Below are positions 1 through 11,187 of a stretch of DNA of 64,000 nucleotides, in pieces (positions within the stretch are counted from its first letter, which is position 1; every line of letters starts with the position of its first letter). Origin of the DNA: Costus lasius (taxonomy: Eukaryota > Streptophyta > Magnoliopsida > Zingiberales > Costaceae); NCBI GenBank assembly GCA_027563935.2, contig CM050446.2, positions 27,717,501 to 27,781,500 of the forward strand, written 5' to 3'. Below the pieces are notes generated by a model. That model did no database searches and had not been told where the DNA came from. It saw only the letters and a list, made by a program, of their open reading frames with translations. Both the position numbers and the translations under genes were made by a program.

Positions 1-245
1 ATAGTGGCCAGCATAAGACATGCTACCTCCACAGAGTCATCCTGATGCTGCCTAAAAGCATCCCTATTTGCCGCTTGGGCATTAGGCAGAGGAGGCACAG
101 GAAGAGCCTGCTCTAGGACATAAAGCTTCTTCTCGAGCTTGAGGGCTATCCTCAAGTTCCGATGCCAGTCCATAAAGTTGGTTCCAACCAACTTATCCTT
201 ATCAAGGAGTGATCGCAGTGTCAATCCGCTATTATTTGTTGCCAT
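1..245 (-). CDS. C2 gag N-terminus, partial at window edge
   Basis: An open frame starts at ATG 245-243 and runs 81 codons to the window edge without a stop. It begins MATNNSGLTLRSLLDKDKLV and continues with the tryptophan-containing DWHRNLRIALKLEKK segment and LYVLEQ, the signature of the plant Copia gag (UBN2-type) N-terminus. The same pattern opens the C3 gag at 37767 and the C1b polyprotein at 8293. Gag would form the cytoplasmic virus-like particle that packages element RNA. The rest of the polyprotein lies left of base 1, so whether C2 is intact cannot be judged. The frame runs off the edge, so a simple ORF search would miss it. Confidence 0.8.
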   Translation of the reverse strand, partial: MATNNSGLTLRSLLDKDKLVGTNFMDWHRNLRIALKLEKKLYVLEQALPVPPLPNAQAANRDAFRQHQDDSVEVACLMLAT

Positions 246-646
246 TCATCTACAACAATCAAGAAACAGCATATTAGTACTACTTCAAATCATTTAAACT
301 GGACTTGTTTTAAATGATTATGGCTCCCACTATTTTAATTGAATTGACAACCCACAAAGTCAATCGGGAAGTTTAAGACTTCCTAGTGAGATGGGATCCT
401 TATTCCACATGAGGCTTTGCATCCCACGAGGGTGGGATGAGATGCACAAAGTAACTCATGCTTCCTAAAGTGGGCACGTCGGCCGATTGCTCCAAGCAAT
501 TCCTCTTATTGAGACAGTCCAGGCATTTCATGTCCAGCGAGGGCTGGATACATCATGAAACCCTAACCTCTCAACGATGCCTCTAGAGTTCCACCATATG
601 CCCAGCACATGTGGAAATCTAGTCAAGTCTGTTCCTAACCGTTATG
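246..646 (-). other. C2 leader, gag-proximal part, with hairpins H2 and H3
   Basis: Untranslated leader just upstream of C2 gag. It holds hairpin H3 at 421-438 (ATCCCAC loop GTGGGAT type) and H2 at 533-548 (TCCAGC with GCTGGA). Both match hairpins at the same relative places in the C3, C4 and C5 leaders. The remaining leader, including H1, lies beyond the nested C1a at 18836-20059. No ORF of note. Confidence 0.7.
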
Positions 647-651
647 CCTAG
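647..651. repeat. TSD of C1a, left copy (CCTAG)
   Basis: CCTAG directly precedes the LTR at 652 and is repeated at 18831-18835 directly after the other LTR. This fixes both ends of C1a. Confidence 0.93.
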
Positions 652-2331
652 TGCAAGTCCCCTAATCTAAAGGGGGGGGCGAAACCCAAATAGGAGGCTC
701 ATAAATCTTTCTAGCGGAAGCAAGGGTTTCTTAAAATCGTTTGCATAGACATATGATTAACTTGTTAAACAACTAGTATAGATCATACCATAGCCATTGT
801 GTAGATGTCGGCTTGGAAGAAGAGAACAAATCTGATCTCCTCCAAAAGATGCGCACACAATGAGATGTTGCCTACTCCCTTGTTGCTTCTTGTGCTAGCA
901 AGGCACCAAGGTATCTTGATCGAATAAAAGGAAATGAGAGATGAACTCTCTTGCCTGGCCGAACTTTCTCCAAGACGTCTTTTTCTCCACACGAGAGTGT
1001 CGTCGAGAGCAAGGAGCAAAGGGTTGAATGGAGCGTGAAACCAACCGAACGTGGATGGGTTTCTATTTTGGAACTTCCAAAAATAGCAAACGAAAACGTT
1101 CATGCGTTATGCGTTCACTTCAAGTGAACCAAACGCTTATCCCACTCCATATGAACCATGCGCTCACACATGAGCCGGTTCACATGTATATGGTTCAATG
1201 GTCAAACCAAACCAGCCCAAGCAATGGTCTAGATCTCATTGAACCAAAAAGGTTCAAGATCTAACCGTTGATCTCTCAATGCTTTTGATCTCACCGATCT
1301 AGCATCACTTCTCTCGATCGAAGCTTACCGATCTCAAGCCCTAATCAATCAAACATGATCAGACCAGATCTCACTTACAATCAGAGTTTAAATCCCTTTA
1401 AACTGAACCGAAAACAATTCAGTCCACACGATCTGACTTAAGTAAGCCATATCATCAAATTGTGCGACCCTAAGGGTTTCCTTTAAATGTCGGTAACGAT
1501 AACTTACGTTATCACAATCAGTGAGGGGTATCTAGCAACACATCACTGTCTCCCGATATAAAGGAAAGAGTCTTCCAAGACTACACCCAAACCACAGCAC
1601 AAGTGTGAATCCACTTCACGAGGCATACATGTTTCCTTTGCCACTGGATGTTCTTATTGGACAAGCGTGTCAAGCCTGTAGCTCCAATATGATGAGCATG
1701 ATTAGATCAGATGAACATAGTCACCTGGGTATGGCCATACACTTTCTCAATCATCTCATCCAGGGGGGCCCCTTTAGAACATCACACTCCTATTAAGGAG
1801 ATGGCAATCCTATATCTATCACTAGTGTCCTAACCTGACTCATGATCATTATCCAAGATAGTCTATAACCATTATGTTTCAAATGATATTGAACTACCTC
1901 AAAACAATGACAATCATCATTTAGAAACACAAGTGATCTCAAGTCAGAGGACATGTGCCACTTGTTGCAAACAAGGATTATTCACATTGTGACAAGCAAT
2001 TGAATATCCTAGTAGGGTCTGTCCAGTACATCCAATGTACCCATGAGTCTACATCTTATTCCATGCTCGAAGCATCCTATAAGATTAGAACACATATTAG
2101 TCTCAATCATATCAAGGTTGTCTCATGTTCACCAAGATATCTCAACTAAGGACATTACAGCATGTCAGCCAAGCTGAACAGCATTGAGACATTATTCAGA
2201 AGCACACTTATTGCAGTAGACAATGTAACAAACTGAATAACAACCATTGCCTTTATAAACATAAGAGTTTATACATGATACTGAAAGAATCCCAAGGCCT
2301 CAAACATTAGCCTTAAGGGCATACCCCAACA
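652..2331 (-). repeat. C1a 3' LTR (1680 bp)
   Basis: Starts TGCAAGTCCCC and ends ACCCCAACA on the plus strand, so it is an LTR reading TGTTGGGG...TTGCA on the minus strand. It is near-identical to 17152-18830. Short ORFs inside it (for example near 1028, 1605 and 1955) recur in every copy because the LTR is repeated, and I do not regard them as genes. Confidence 0.95.
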
Positions 2332-2349
2332 ATCTCCCACTTGCACTTA
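2332..2349 (-). promoter_or_regulatory. C1a polypurine tract
   Basis: The minus strand reads TAAGTGCAAGTGGGAGAT directly before the 3' LTR. The same GTGCAAGTGGGAGAT precedes the 3' LTRs of C1b, C4 and C5. It would prime plus-strand DNA synthesis. Confidence 0.9.
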
Positions 2350-4794
2350 ATCTAATGGTTGAGAAATCTCAAACCCATATTATTACAGTGCTTCTCATGC
2401 TTCTGCTGCGCCAGAGGCTTAGTAAGCGGGTCAGCCAGATTGTCATCCGTATGAACCTTGCAGATTTTGATCTCACCACGATCAATGATCTCCCGGATCA
2501 AGTGAAACCATCTCTGTATGTGCTTGGACTTCTGGTGCGACCGTGGTTCCTTTGCTTGTGCTATTGCTCCAGTGTTATCACAGAAGATAACCAAAGGATC
2601 TGCACTCGAAGGAACAACACCAAGTTCCTGAATGAACTTACGAATCCACACTGCCTCCTTAGATGCTTCCGAGGCTGCAACATACTCGGCTTCTGTTGTG
2701 GAATCAGCAACGATAGATTGTTTGAAACTTTTCCACACCACTGCTCCACCATTCAAGCTAAAAAATATAGCCTGATTGCGATCGGAAATCATCCTGGTCA
2801 GATTGGAACGAAGCGTCAGTATATCCTTCAATACTGAGTTCTTCCTGACCTCCATATATCAAGAACATATCTTTGGTCCTCTGAAGATATTTCAAAATGT
2901 TCTTGACTGCAATCCAGTGCGCCTGACCTAGATTACTTTGGAATCGACTGGTCACGCTTAACCCGTAAGCGACGTCTGGGCGAGTACATAACATCGCATA
3001 CATAATGGACCCAATAGCCGAAGCATAAGGCGTATTGTCCATTTCATCTTTCTCAGTCTGTGTTAGTGGACACTGACTCTTTGAAAGATTCAGACCATGT
3101 CTGATTGGAAGATATCCTCTTTTAGAATTGTCTAAATGAAATCTCTCCAGGACTTTATCGATGTAAGTACTTTGGCACAGCCCGAGAAGCCTCTTAGATC
3201 TATCTCTGTAGATCTTCACACCTAATACATAGGCTGCTTCTCCTAGATCTTTCATCTGGAAACATTTTCTTAACCATGCTTTAACAGCATGCAGTTCAGG
3301 AATATCGTTTCCAATGATTAAGATATCATCGACGTAGAGGACTAGGAAAGTAATCACGCTCCCACTAAACCTCTTATATACACACGGGTCATCTTCATTC
3401 TTGATGAAACCAAATTCACAGATTGATTCATCAAAACGAATATTCCAGCTTCTAGATGCTTGCTTAAGTCCATAAATGGACTTCTTTAACTTGCATATTT
3501 TATGACGATCTGATGGATTAGTGAAACCTTCAGGTTGTGTCATATACACATCCTCATCCAGTTTTCCATTAAGGAAAGCGGTCTTCACATCCATCTGCCA
3601 GATCTCATAATCGTAATATGCTGCTATCGCAAGAATAATCCGAATAGACTTGAACATGGCTACAGGAGAGAAAGTTTCATCATAATCTATCCCGTAGATT
3701 TGTTTGAAACCTTTCGCAACTAGCCTGCCTTTATAGGTAACTACGTTACCATCCATGTCAATCTTCTTCTTGAAGATCCATTTACAGCCTATAGGGATTA
3801 CTCCCGGAGGCGGATCAACCAAATCCCAGACTTGATTATCTGACATGGAGTCCATCTCGGCTCGCATAGCTTCAAGCCATCTAGCTGACTCCGGTCCACT
3901 GACCGCATCCGCATAAGTGAGGGGTTCATCATGATCAATGATGTAGACTCCGTCATAGCGCTCAGGCTGTCGACGGATCCTTCCCGATCTACGCGGTTCC
4001 CGTGATATCTGAGCCTCAGGTTGTTCAATAACCTATTCTACTGGCTCAAGCTCATCCAACTGTGCTTGACTACTTTGTCCTTCCTCTGGATTCTCATCCA
4101 GTTTTATTTCTCTCCCACTGGCTTCTTGCAGAAGAAATTCCTTCTCAAGAAAAATTGCCGTCCGAGCAACAAATATCTTGTTCTCTTTGGGATCGTAGAA
4201 ATAATAACCCTTAGTTTCCTTAGGGTAACTGACAAAGATACATTTCTCAGATCTGCTCTCTAGTTTCCCAGAGGCGAGCTTTTTGACATAAGCCTCGCAA
4301 CCCCAGATCTTAATAAATGTCAAGCTCGGCTGTTTCCCATACCATAACTCATATGGAGTCTTTGAAACTGCCTTGGATGGCACTCGGTTTAGTACCTTTG
4401 CAGCTGTTTCCAGTGCAAATCCCCAAAAGGAGTAAGGTAGAGTAGCCTGACTCATCATAGAACGAACCATATCCAGTAAGGTTCTGTTCCTCCTCTCGGA
4501 CACACCATTCCATTGCGGTGTTCCTGGTGGAGTGAGCTGTGAGATAATCCCACACTCCTTTAGATAGTCAGTAAACTCTCGACTTAGGTATTCTCCACCT
4601 CGATCTGAGCGAAGTGCCTTGATATTTCGGCCTAGCTGATTCTGTACTTCATTTTTGAACTCTTTGAACTTGTCAAAAGATTCACTCTTATGTCTCATTA
4701 GATAGACATATCCATATCTACTGAAATCATCAGTAAAGGTAATGAAGTATGAATAGCCACCTCTGGCATGTTTACTAAATGGCCCACACACATC
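2350..4794 (-). pseudogene. C1a pol C-terminal part: integrase, reverse transcriptase, RNase H
   Basis: Downstream of the C1b insertion the minus strand resumes at integrase residues MCGPFSKHARGG and runs through the integrase core (RSDRGGEY, NGVSERRNR), the RT (GCKWIFKK, QMDVKTAFLNG, LYVDD) and RNase H (EGYTDASF, STTEAEYVAASEA), ending RFLNH. Lesions seen against C1b: TAG at 4033-4035 replaces a glutamine codon between integrase and RT, and one extra A in the run near 2759-2765 shifts frame inside RNase H. The YVDD catalytic motif is intact. It would have encoded the enzymes for reverse transcription and integration, but C1a cannot make the full polyprotein. The break at 4794/4795 is the C1b target site. 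Confidence 0.93.
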
Positions 4795-4799
4795 ACTGT
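4795..4799. repeat. TSD of C1b, left copy (ACTGT)
   Basis: ACTGT precedes the LTR at 4800 and recurs at 13889-13893 after the 3' LTR. It lies inside the C1a integrase coding sequence. Confidence 0.94.
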
Positions 4800-6479
4800 T
4801 GTTGGGGTATGCCCTTAAGGCTAATGTTTGAGGCCTTGGGATTCTTTCAGTATCATGTATAAACTCTTATGTTTATAAAGGCAATGGTTGTTATTCAGTT
4901 TGTTACATTGTCTGCTGCAATAAGTGTACTTCTGAATAATGTCTCAATGCTGTTCAGCTAGGCTGACATGCTCTATGTCCTTAGTCGAGATATCTTGGTG
5001 AACATGAGACAGCCTTGATATGATTGAGACTAATATGTGTTCTAATCTTATAGGATGCTTCGAGCATGGAATAAGATGTAGACTCATGGGTACATTGGAT
5101 GTACTGGACAGACCCTACTAGGATATTCAATTGCTTGTCACAATGTGAATAATCCTTGTTTGCAACAAGTGGCACATGTCCTCTGACTTGAGATCACTTG
5201 TGTTTCTAAATGATGATTGTCATTGTTTTGAGGTAGTTCAATATCATTTGAAACATAATGGTTATAGACTATCTTGGATAATGATCATGAGTCAGGTTAG
5301 GGCACTAGTGATAGATATAGGATTGCCGTCTCCTTGATTGGAGTGTGATGTTCTAAAGGGGCCCCCTCGAATGAGATGATTGAGAAAGTGTATGGCCATA
5401 CCCAGGTGACTATGTTCATCTGATCTAATCATGCTCATCATATTGGAGCTACAGGCTTGACACGCTTGTCCAATAGGAACATCCAGTGGCAAAGGAATCA
5501 TGTATGCCTCGTGAAGTGGATTCACACTTGTGCTGTGGTTTGGGTGTAGTCTTGGAAGACTCTTTCCTTTATATCGGGAGACAGTGATGTGTTGCTAGAT
5601 ACCCCTCACTGATCGTGATAACGTAAGTTATCGTTACCGACATTTAAAGGAAACCCTTAGGGTCGCACAATTTGATGATATGGCTTACTCATGTCAGATC
5701 GTGTGGACTGAATTGTTTTGGTTCAGTATAAAGGGATTTAAACTCTGATTGTAAGTGAGATCTGGTCTGATCATGTTTGATTGATTAGGACTTGAGATCG
5801 GTAAGCTTCGATCGAGAGAGATGATTCTAGATCGGTGAGATCAGGAACATCAAGAGATGAACGGTCAGATCTGGAACCTTAGGGTTTAATTTGATCTGGA
5901 CTAAAGGCTTGGCTTGATTGGTTTTTGAACCAAACCAATTTGAACCGGCTCATACGTGAGCGCATGGTTCAAAGGGGAGAAGCATATGCGTTCGGTTCAC
6001 TTGGGTGAACGCATCAACGCATGAAGTGAAGGCTTGCTATTTTTGGAAGTGGCGGTTTCCAAAATAGCTTCTCAACGCCTCACGTTCACTTCTCTTCACT
6101 AATTGTCGCCTCTTCCTCTTGACGGATACACTTTCGTGTGATCGAAGGGGTTGACGACAAGGAGCTCTCGGCCAAGAAAAACATCTCCTCCTCCCTTCCA
6201 TTCGAAAAGGAGACTTGAAGATCTTTGCTAGCACAAGGATCAACAAGGAGGCGCTATCTATCTTCTTGTGTGCGGTACCTTCGGAGGAAAGCCCTTTTGC
6301 GATCTTCTTCCAAAGCTCCATCAAAGCGATGGCCATGGAATGAATCTCTTCTGATCTATACTAGTTCATGAAAGTTGATCATAAGACATGCAAAAGATCT
6401 AGAGAAACCCTTGCTTCCGCTCGAATTTTTGTTATGCGCCTATATAGGGTTTCGCTCCCCCTTGAAGGGGACACTTACA
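4800..6479 (+). repeat. C1b 5' LTR
   Basis: Begins TGTTGGGGTATGCCC and ends GACACTTACA. Near its 3' end is a hairpin, CCCC TTGAA GGGG (about 6459-6471), whose counterpart occurs in every LTR of this family. The LTR should hold the promoter and polyadenylation signals, but I could not place a convincing TATA box upstream of a start site. Confidence 0.96.
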
Positions 6480-8292
6480 ATTGGTATCAGAGCATGCGGT
6501 TATTGCTTGTTCATATGATTGCTTAATCTTCATGTTTGATCCATGAATGCGCTTATGAATAGATCTAGAGTTAACATGCGAAAATACATGCTTGTATGTT
6601 TTTACTCATGTTGGCGCATGTTTTATGTTGGCGCTTGTTAATGTTGTTTTTACCAAAACATATATATCTTGCGCGCTCCATCTAGATTTATAAGCGCCTA
6701 CTGTAAACCCTTAGATGGGTTAGTAGGGTTGAAGTCACAGTCGAGTCTAGATCCAAATAGTCTGATCAGACCATCTGACAGCCTAGATGGGTCGACCAGA
6801 TAGCACCTGTGCGCAAGCACGAGGTGGCTATGGGTCGACTGCAGACAGGCGTGTAGCGAGGTCTGGTTGAGACGACCAGTGAGCACTCACGAGTTAGGCC
6901 CGGGGTCACACCCGCTTGCCAGAACTCATGAGGGTTGTTCAGCCCTTGGCGCATGCATGGTTGACCATTGGGTCGACTCAAGTCAGTTAGGACTTGGTGC
7001 ATGCAAGGGCAGTGGATCTGACTAGACATGATGAGTGGATCCCTATTAATGGACCGTTGTAAGGTAGTAGGGCACATAAGAAAAATAAAATTGATTCCAA
7101 TGGGATTTTGAAAAATTTTATTTGGTTGATGGATCACATGTTGAATGGATGCCATGATACTTGTTTATTTCATCTTATGTGGGTTGCCCAATTAATGTGT
7201 GCTGTGCTGGGGCCTGCGTGCCTGGATTAAATTGTAAATTAATTTTTATTGTGATCTGCGCATCACATGTCATTTAATTTATAAAGTGTAATTGACCTAC
7301 GAGTCAATCTTGTCTAGATAGATTAAATTGTATTTTAATCAGACAAGAGCACAGAGCACACTTGGCAGAGGCGCATGCAGCAGAGGCTTGACCAGGTGGG
7401 AGGTCTAGGGTTCGACCCTATGATAGGCGCCATTTACCTGGTGGGCGCACCTGAGCTGCACTGGGCGCTATGGCCCTGGGCTGGGCCAGATGAGAGGCAA
7501 AAGACCCAAGAAGAGCTCAAGTGAAGACTTAAGTTAACTTAAGGTCTTACCTAGGCTTAATGGGCGTTTACCACATAAGATCATCATGCTTTCTTTTATT
7601 GTTTAATTAGAATTGCATGATTTAATCTTCTGCTATCACCATAGGGTTTGCATGATAGTTAAGAAGATAAAAGACCGTTAAAATCCAACGCTAAAATATC
7701 AAGCTCGATAGCCTTCTGACGCGAAACCTCACTGTTCTGACTATCGTTGGAGCCGTGTTGTACCCACTCAGTGGGCATGTCCATCTATCTTCAGACGGTG
7801 TGTGATTTCACCTGCGTGTTACAGAGAAGGGATTTATCGCTTCTCGCTACTCAGCATAGCACGTGGTGGTCCAGGGAGTAGGTCGGGTCAGCTTGACCAT
7901 GTAGGCTACATACTGAGCATATGTTAGCTATATGGAGGCAGCCATCTGTGGGATCAGAGACTGTGTTGTACCAACTCAGTTGGCACAGTCGGCTGGATTG
8001 CCCAGATGAAGGGGAATCGCACGGGTTGGCGATTGGCAGGGACTGCCTACCAGAAATTAGTGCTTGTACTCTCTGTGCATCTTATCTCGCCTGAGCGGGA
8101 CGCGGAGACAAAGTATGAAATCTGGATCCCATCTCACTAAAAGAGTTTTACTCTTTCGGGCTGTTTTGCTGGATTTTTCAGCCAGATAAAATAGTGAGAA
8201 AAGAATCATTCTTAAGTCCTGGATTGATTCTAAACATTGATACTGACCTTGCTGTTCTTGCATTGTTGTAGATTCCTGCAGCAACGAACACC
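6480..8292 (+). other. C1b leader with three hairpins (7763-7775, 7959-7990, 8085-8100)
   Basis: About 1.8 kb of untranslated leader. H1 at 7763-7775 pairs CCCAC with GTGGG around loop TCA. H2 at 7971-7983 pairs CCAAC with GTTGG around TCA and is extended by an outer stem GACTGTG/CACAGTC (7959-7965 with 7984-7990). H3 at 8085-8100 pairs TCTCGC with GCGGGA. Corresponding hairpins with different but still paired stems lie at the same relative places in C2, C4 and C5. A pyrimidine-rich tract ending TTGTTGTAG (about 8262-8272) precedes gag and resembles a splice acceptor. Packaging or dimerisation is a likely role, by inference. Confidence 0.75.
6482..6493 (+). promoter_or_regulatory. C1b primer binding site (tRNA-iMet)
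   Basis: TGGTATCAGAGC, two bases after the LTR end. It is complementary to the 3' end of plant initiator methionine tRNA, which primes minus-strand synthesis in most plant Copia elements. Confidence 0.95.
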
Positions 8293-11187
8293 ATGAGCTT
8301 CAATGTGCGATCCCTACTGGAAAGGGAGAAGTTTGCTGGGCCAAACTTCTCAGACTGGTACGGACACCTTAAGATTGTTCTTAAGGCTGAGAGGAAACTG
8401 TATGTCCTCGAGACGGCTATACCGCCTCAACCCGCTCCGAACGCCGCAAGGGCGGTTCGGGATGCCTATGAAAAGCATGTCAATGATAGCATTGATGTCG
8501 CTTGCCTGATGCTAGCGTCTATGACGCCACAGCTGCAGCGTCAGCATGAGGATATGTCTGCTATAGAAATTATAGCAAACCTCAAGATGCTGTATGCTGC
8601 ACAGGCGAGGACTGAACGCTATAATTTGACCAAGCTTTTCTTTCAGAGCAAACTGGCTGAAGGGAGTCCAGTGGGAGCTCATGTGCTCAAGATGATTGGG
8701 CACAAAGAGGCTCTAGAGAAACTGGGGCATACCATCAATCAGGAGCTTGCTGTAGACATTATTCTGCAGTCTCTCCCGGCCTCTTTCGATCCGTTCATTA
8801 TTAATTTTAATATGAACAAGATCGACTGTACTCCGGCAGAGTTGCTGAATATGCTCTTGACTACAGAGGAAACTCTAAAGGGCAGGCCTTCAACCTCTGT
8901 CTTGATGTTCCCTTCCAGGAATAAGAAGAAGGGGAAGAAGGGCAAAGCCCTTGTCAAGAGTTACAACAAGGCTCTGAAACAGAAGGTTAAGCGGTCGAAG
9001 GAATACAGATGTTTCCACTGTGGCCAGCTGGGTCACTGGAAAAAGGACTGTAAAGCGCTCCAAGGAGACAAGAAGGGAAGCATCGCTTCTGGCTCAGGTA
9101 TTTTCGTGACTGAAGTCATGATATCCTCTTCTTCTATTTCATGGGTGTTGGACACTGCATGTGGAGTTCACATTTGTTCAAATGTACAGGAACTCAAGAG
9201 AAGAAGACAGGTGGGACAGCATGAGGTGGACCTACGAGTTGGAAACGGGGCACGGGTTGCTGCTGTTGCTGTAGGAGAATATTACATCTCATTACCATCT
9301 GGACTTGTATTGGAACTAAACAATTGTTATTTTGTACCTAGCATTACCAAGAATATTATCTCTATTCCTGCTCTTGTCAGGAAAGGATTTTCCTTTGAAT
9401 GCAATATTTCAAAGTGTGTTATTTCTTATGATAATATTGTTTATGCTACTGGATCAATTAACAATGGGTTATTCATGTTGGACATGGAATGTTCTATACA
9501 AAATATTGATAATAAGAAAGCCAAGTATGCTGATGACAGCACCTTGCTATGGCATAGTCGTTTAGGCCATATTAACAAGAAACGCATTAAGCGGTTGCAT
9601 GATCATGGACTGCTGGGATCATTCTCCTATGAGGAGAATGATACATGCAAAGCTTGTTTAATGGGTAAAATGACGAAGGCTCCTTTTCCTCACAAAGGTC
9701 AAAGGGCTTCAGGTTTACTTGACCTTATACACAGTGATGTGTGTGGGCCATTTAGTAAACATGCCAGAGGTGGCTATTCATACTTCATTACCTTTACTGA
9801 TGATTTCAGTAGATATGGGTATGTCTATCTAATGAGACATAAAAGTGAATCTTTTGACAAGTTCAAAGAGTTCAAAAATGAAGTACAGAATCAGCTAGGC
9901 CGAAATATCAAGGCACTTCGTTCTGATCGAGGTGGAGAATACCTAAGTCGAGAGTTTACTGACTATCCGAAGGAGTGTGGGATTATCTCACAGCTCACTC
10001 CACCAGGAACACCGCAATGGAATGGTGTGTCCGAGAGGAGGAACAGAACCTTACTTGATATGGTTCGTTCAATGATGAGTCAAGCTACTCTACCTTACTC
10101 CTTTTGGGGATTTGCACTGGAAACAGCTGCAAAGGTACTAAACCGAGTGCCATCCAAGGCAGTTTCAAAGACTCCATATGAGTTATGGTATGGGAAACAG
10201 CCGAGCTTGACATTTATTAAGATCTGGGGTTGCGAGGCTTATGTCAAAAAGCTCGCCTCTAGGAAACTAGAGAGCAGATCTGAGAAATGTATCTTTGTCG
10301 GTTACCCTAAGGAAACTAAGGGTTATTATTTCTACGATCCCAAAGAGAACAAGGTATTTGTTGCTCGGACGGCAATTTTTCTTGAGAAGGAGTTTCTTCT
10401 GCAAGAGGTCAGTGGGAGAGAAATAAAGCTGGATGAGAATCCAGAGGAAGGACAAAGTAGTCAAGCACAATTGGATGAGCATGAGCCAGTAGAACAGGTT
10501 ATTGAACAACCTGAGGCTCAGATATCACGGGAACCGCGAAGATCGGGAAGGATCCGTCGACAGCCTGAGCGCTATGACGGAGTCTACATCATTGATAATG
10601 ATGAACCCCTTACTTATGCGGATGCGGTCAGTGGACCGGAATCAGCTAGATGGCTTGAAGCTATGCGAGCCGAGATGGACTCCATGTCAGATAACCAAGT
10701 CTGGGATTTGGTTGATCTGCCTCCGGGAGTAATCCCTATAGGCTGTAAATGGATCTTCAAGAAGAAGATTGACATGGATGGTAACGTGGTTACCTATAAA
10801 GGCAGGCTAGTTGCGAAAGGTTTCAAACAAATCTACGGGATAGATTATGATGAAACTTTCTCTCCTGTAGCCATGTTCAAGTCTATTCGGATTATTCTCG
10901 CGATAGCAGCATATTACGATTATGAGATCTGGCAGATGGATGTGAAGACCGCTTTCCTTAATGGAAAATTGGATGAGGATGTGTATATGACACAACCTGA
11001 AGGTTTCACTAATCTATCAGATCATCATAAAATATGCAAGTTAAAGAAGTCCATTTATGGACTTAAGCAAGCATCTAGAAGCTGGAATATTCGTTTTGAT
11101 GAATCAATCTGTGAATTTGGTTTCATCCCAAATTCATCAAGAATGAAGATGACCCGTGTGTATATAAGAGGTTTAGTGGGAGCGTAA
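8293..11187 (+). CDS. C1b gag-pol polyprotein, open through to the RT (964 codons)
   Basis: A single frame from ATG 8293. Order: UBN2-type gag (about 1-215), CCHC zinc knuckle (C240, C243, H248, C253), retropepsin-like protease with D287-T-A in place of the usual D-[ST]-G, pre-integrase HHCC (H421, H426, C452, C455), DD35E integrase (D482, D545, E581) and RT (about 795 onward, with KWIFKK, QMDVKTAFLNG and IYGLKQASR). This order, with integrase before RT, defines Copia. An 11-base insertion at 11128-11138, absent from C1a, shifts frame before YVDD, so the last 19 or so residues are out of frame. The product would act in cytoplasmic particles and then the nucleus. The start follows a splice-acceptor-like TTGTAG and matches C1a. 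Confidence 0.93.
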   Translation: MSFNVRSLLEREKFAGPNFSDWYGHLKIVLKAERKLYVLETAIPPQPAPNAARAVRDAYEKHVNDSIDVACLMLASMTPQLQRQHEDMSAIEIIANLKMLYAAQARTERYNLTKLFFQSKLAEGSPVGAHVLKMIGHKEALEKLGHTINQELAVDIILQSLPASFDPFIINFNMNKIDCTPAELLNMLLTTEETLKGRPSTSVLMFPSRNKKKGKKGKALVKSYNKALKQKVKRSKEYRCFHCGQLGHWKKDCKALQGDKKGSIASGSGIFVTEVMISSSSISWVLDTACGVHICSNVQELKRRRQVGQHEVDLRVGNGARVAAVAVGEYYISLPSGLVLELNNCYFVPSITKNIISIPALVRKGFSFECNISKCVISYDNIVYATGSINNGLFMLDMECSIQNIDNKKAKYADDSTLLWHSRLGHINKKRIKRLHDHGLLGSFSYEENDTCKACLMGKMTKAPFPHKGQRASGLLDLIHSDVCGPFSKHARGGYSYFITFTDDFSRYGYVYLMRHKSESFDKFKEFKNEVQNQLGRNIKALRSDRGGEYLSREFTDYPKECGIISQLTPPGTPQWNGVSERRNRTLLDMVRSMMSQATLPYSFWGFALETAAKVLNRVPSKAVSKTPYELWYGKQPSLTFIKIWGCEAYVKKLASRKLESRSEKCIFVGYPKETKGYYFYDPKENKVFVARTAIFLEKEFLLQEVSGREIKLDENPEEGQSSQAQLDEHEPVEQVIEQPEAQISREPRRSGRIRRQPERYDGVYIIDNDEPLTYADAVSGPESARWLEAMRAEMDSMSDNQVWDLVDLPPGVIPIGCKWIFKKKIDMDGNVVTYKGRLVAKGFKQIYGIDYDETFSPVAMFKSIRIILAIAAYYDYEIWQMDVKTAFLNGKLDEDVYMTQPEGFTNLSDHHKICKLKKSIYGLKQASRSWNIRFDESICEFGFIPNSSRMKMTRVYIRGLVGA

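Noticed and set aside
783..1264. ORFs in the C1-type LTR (also near 1605, 1955, 4981, 5292, 6037, 12390, 12701, 17283, 17528, 18104)
   Set aside because: They recur only because the LTR is repeated, have no family features and lie on both strands.
6441..6447. TATATAG as the C1b LTR promoter TATA box
   Set aside because: It lies only about 35 bases from the LTR end, leaving almost no room for R and U5.
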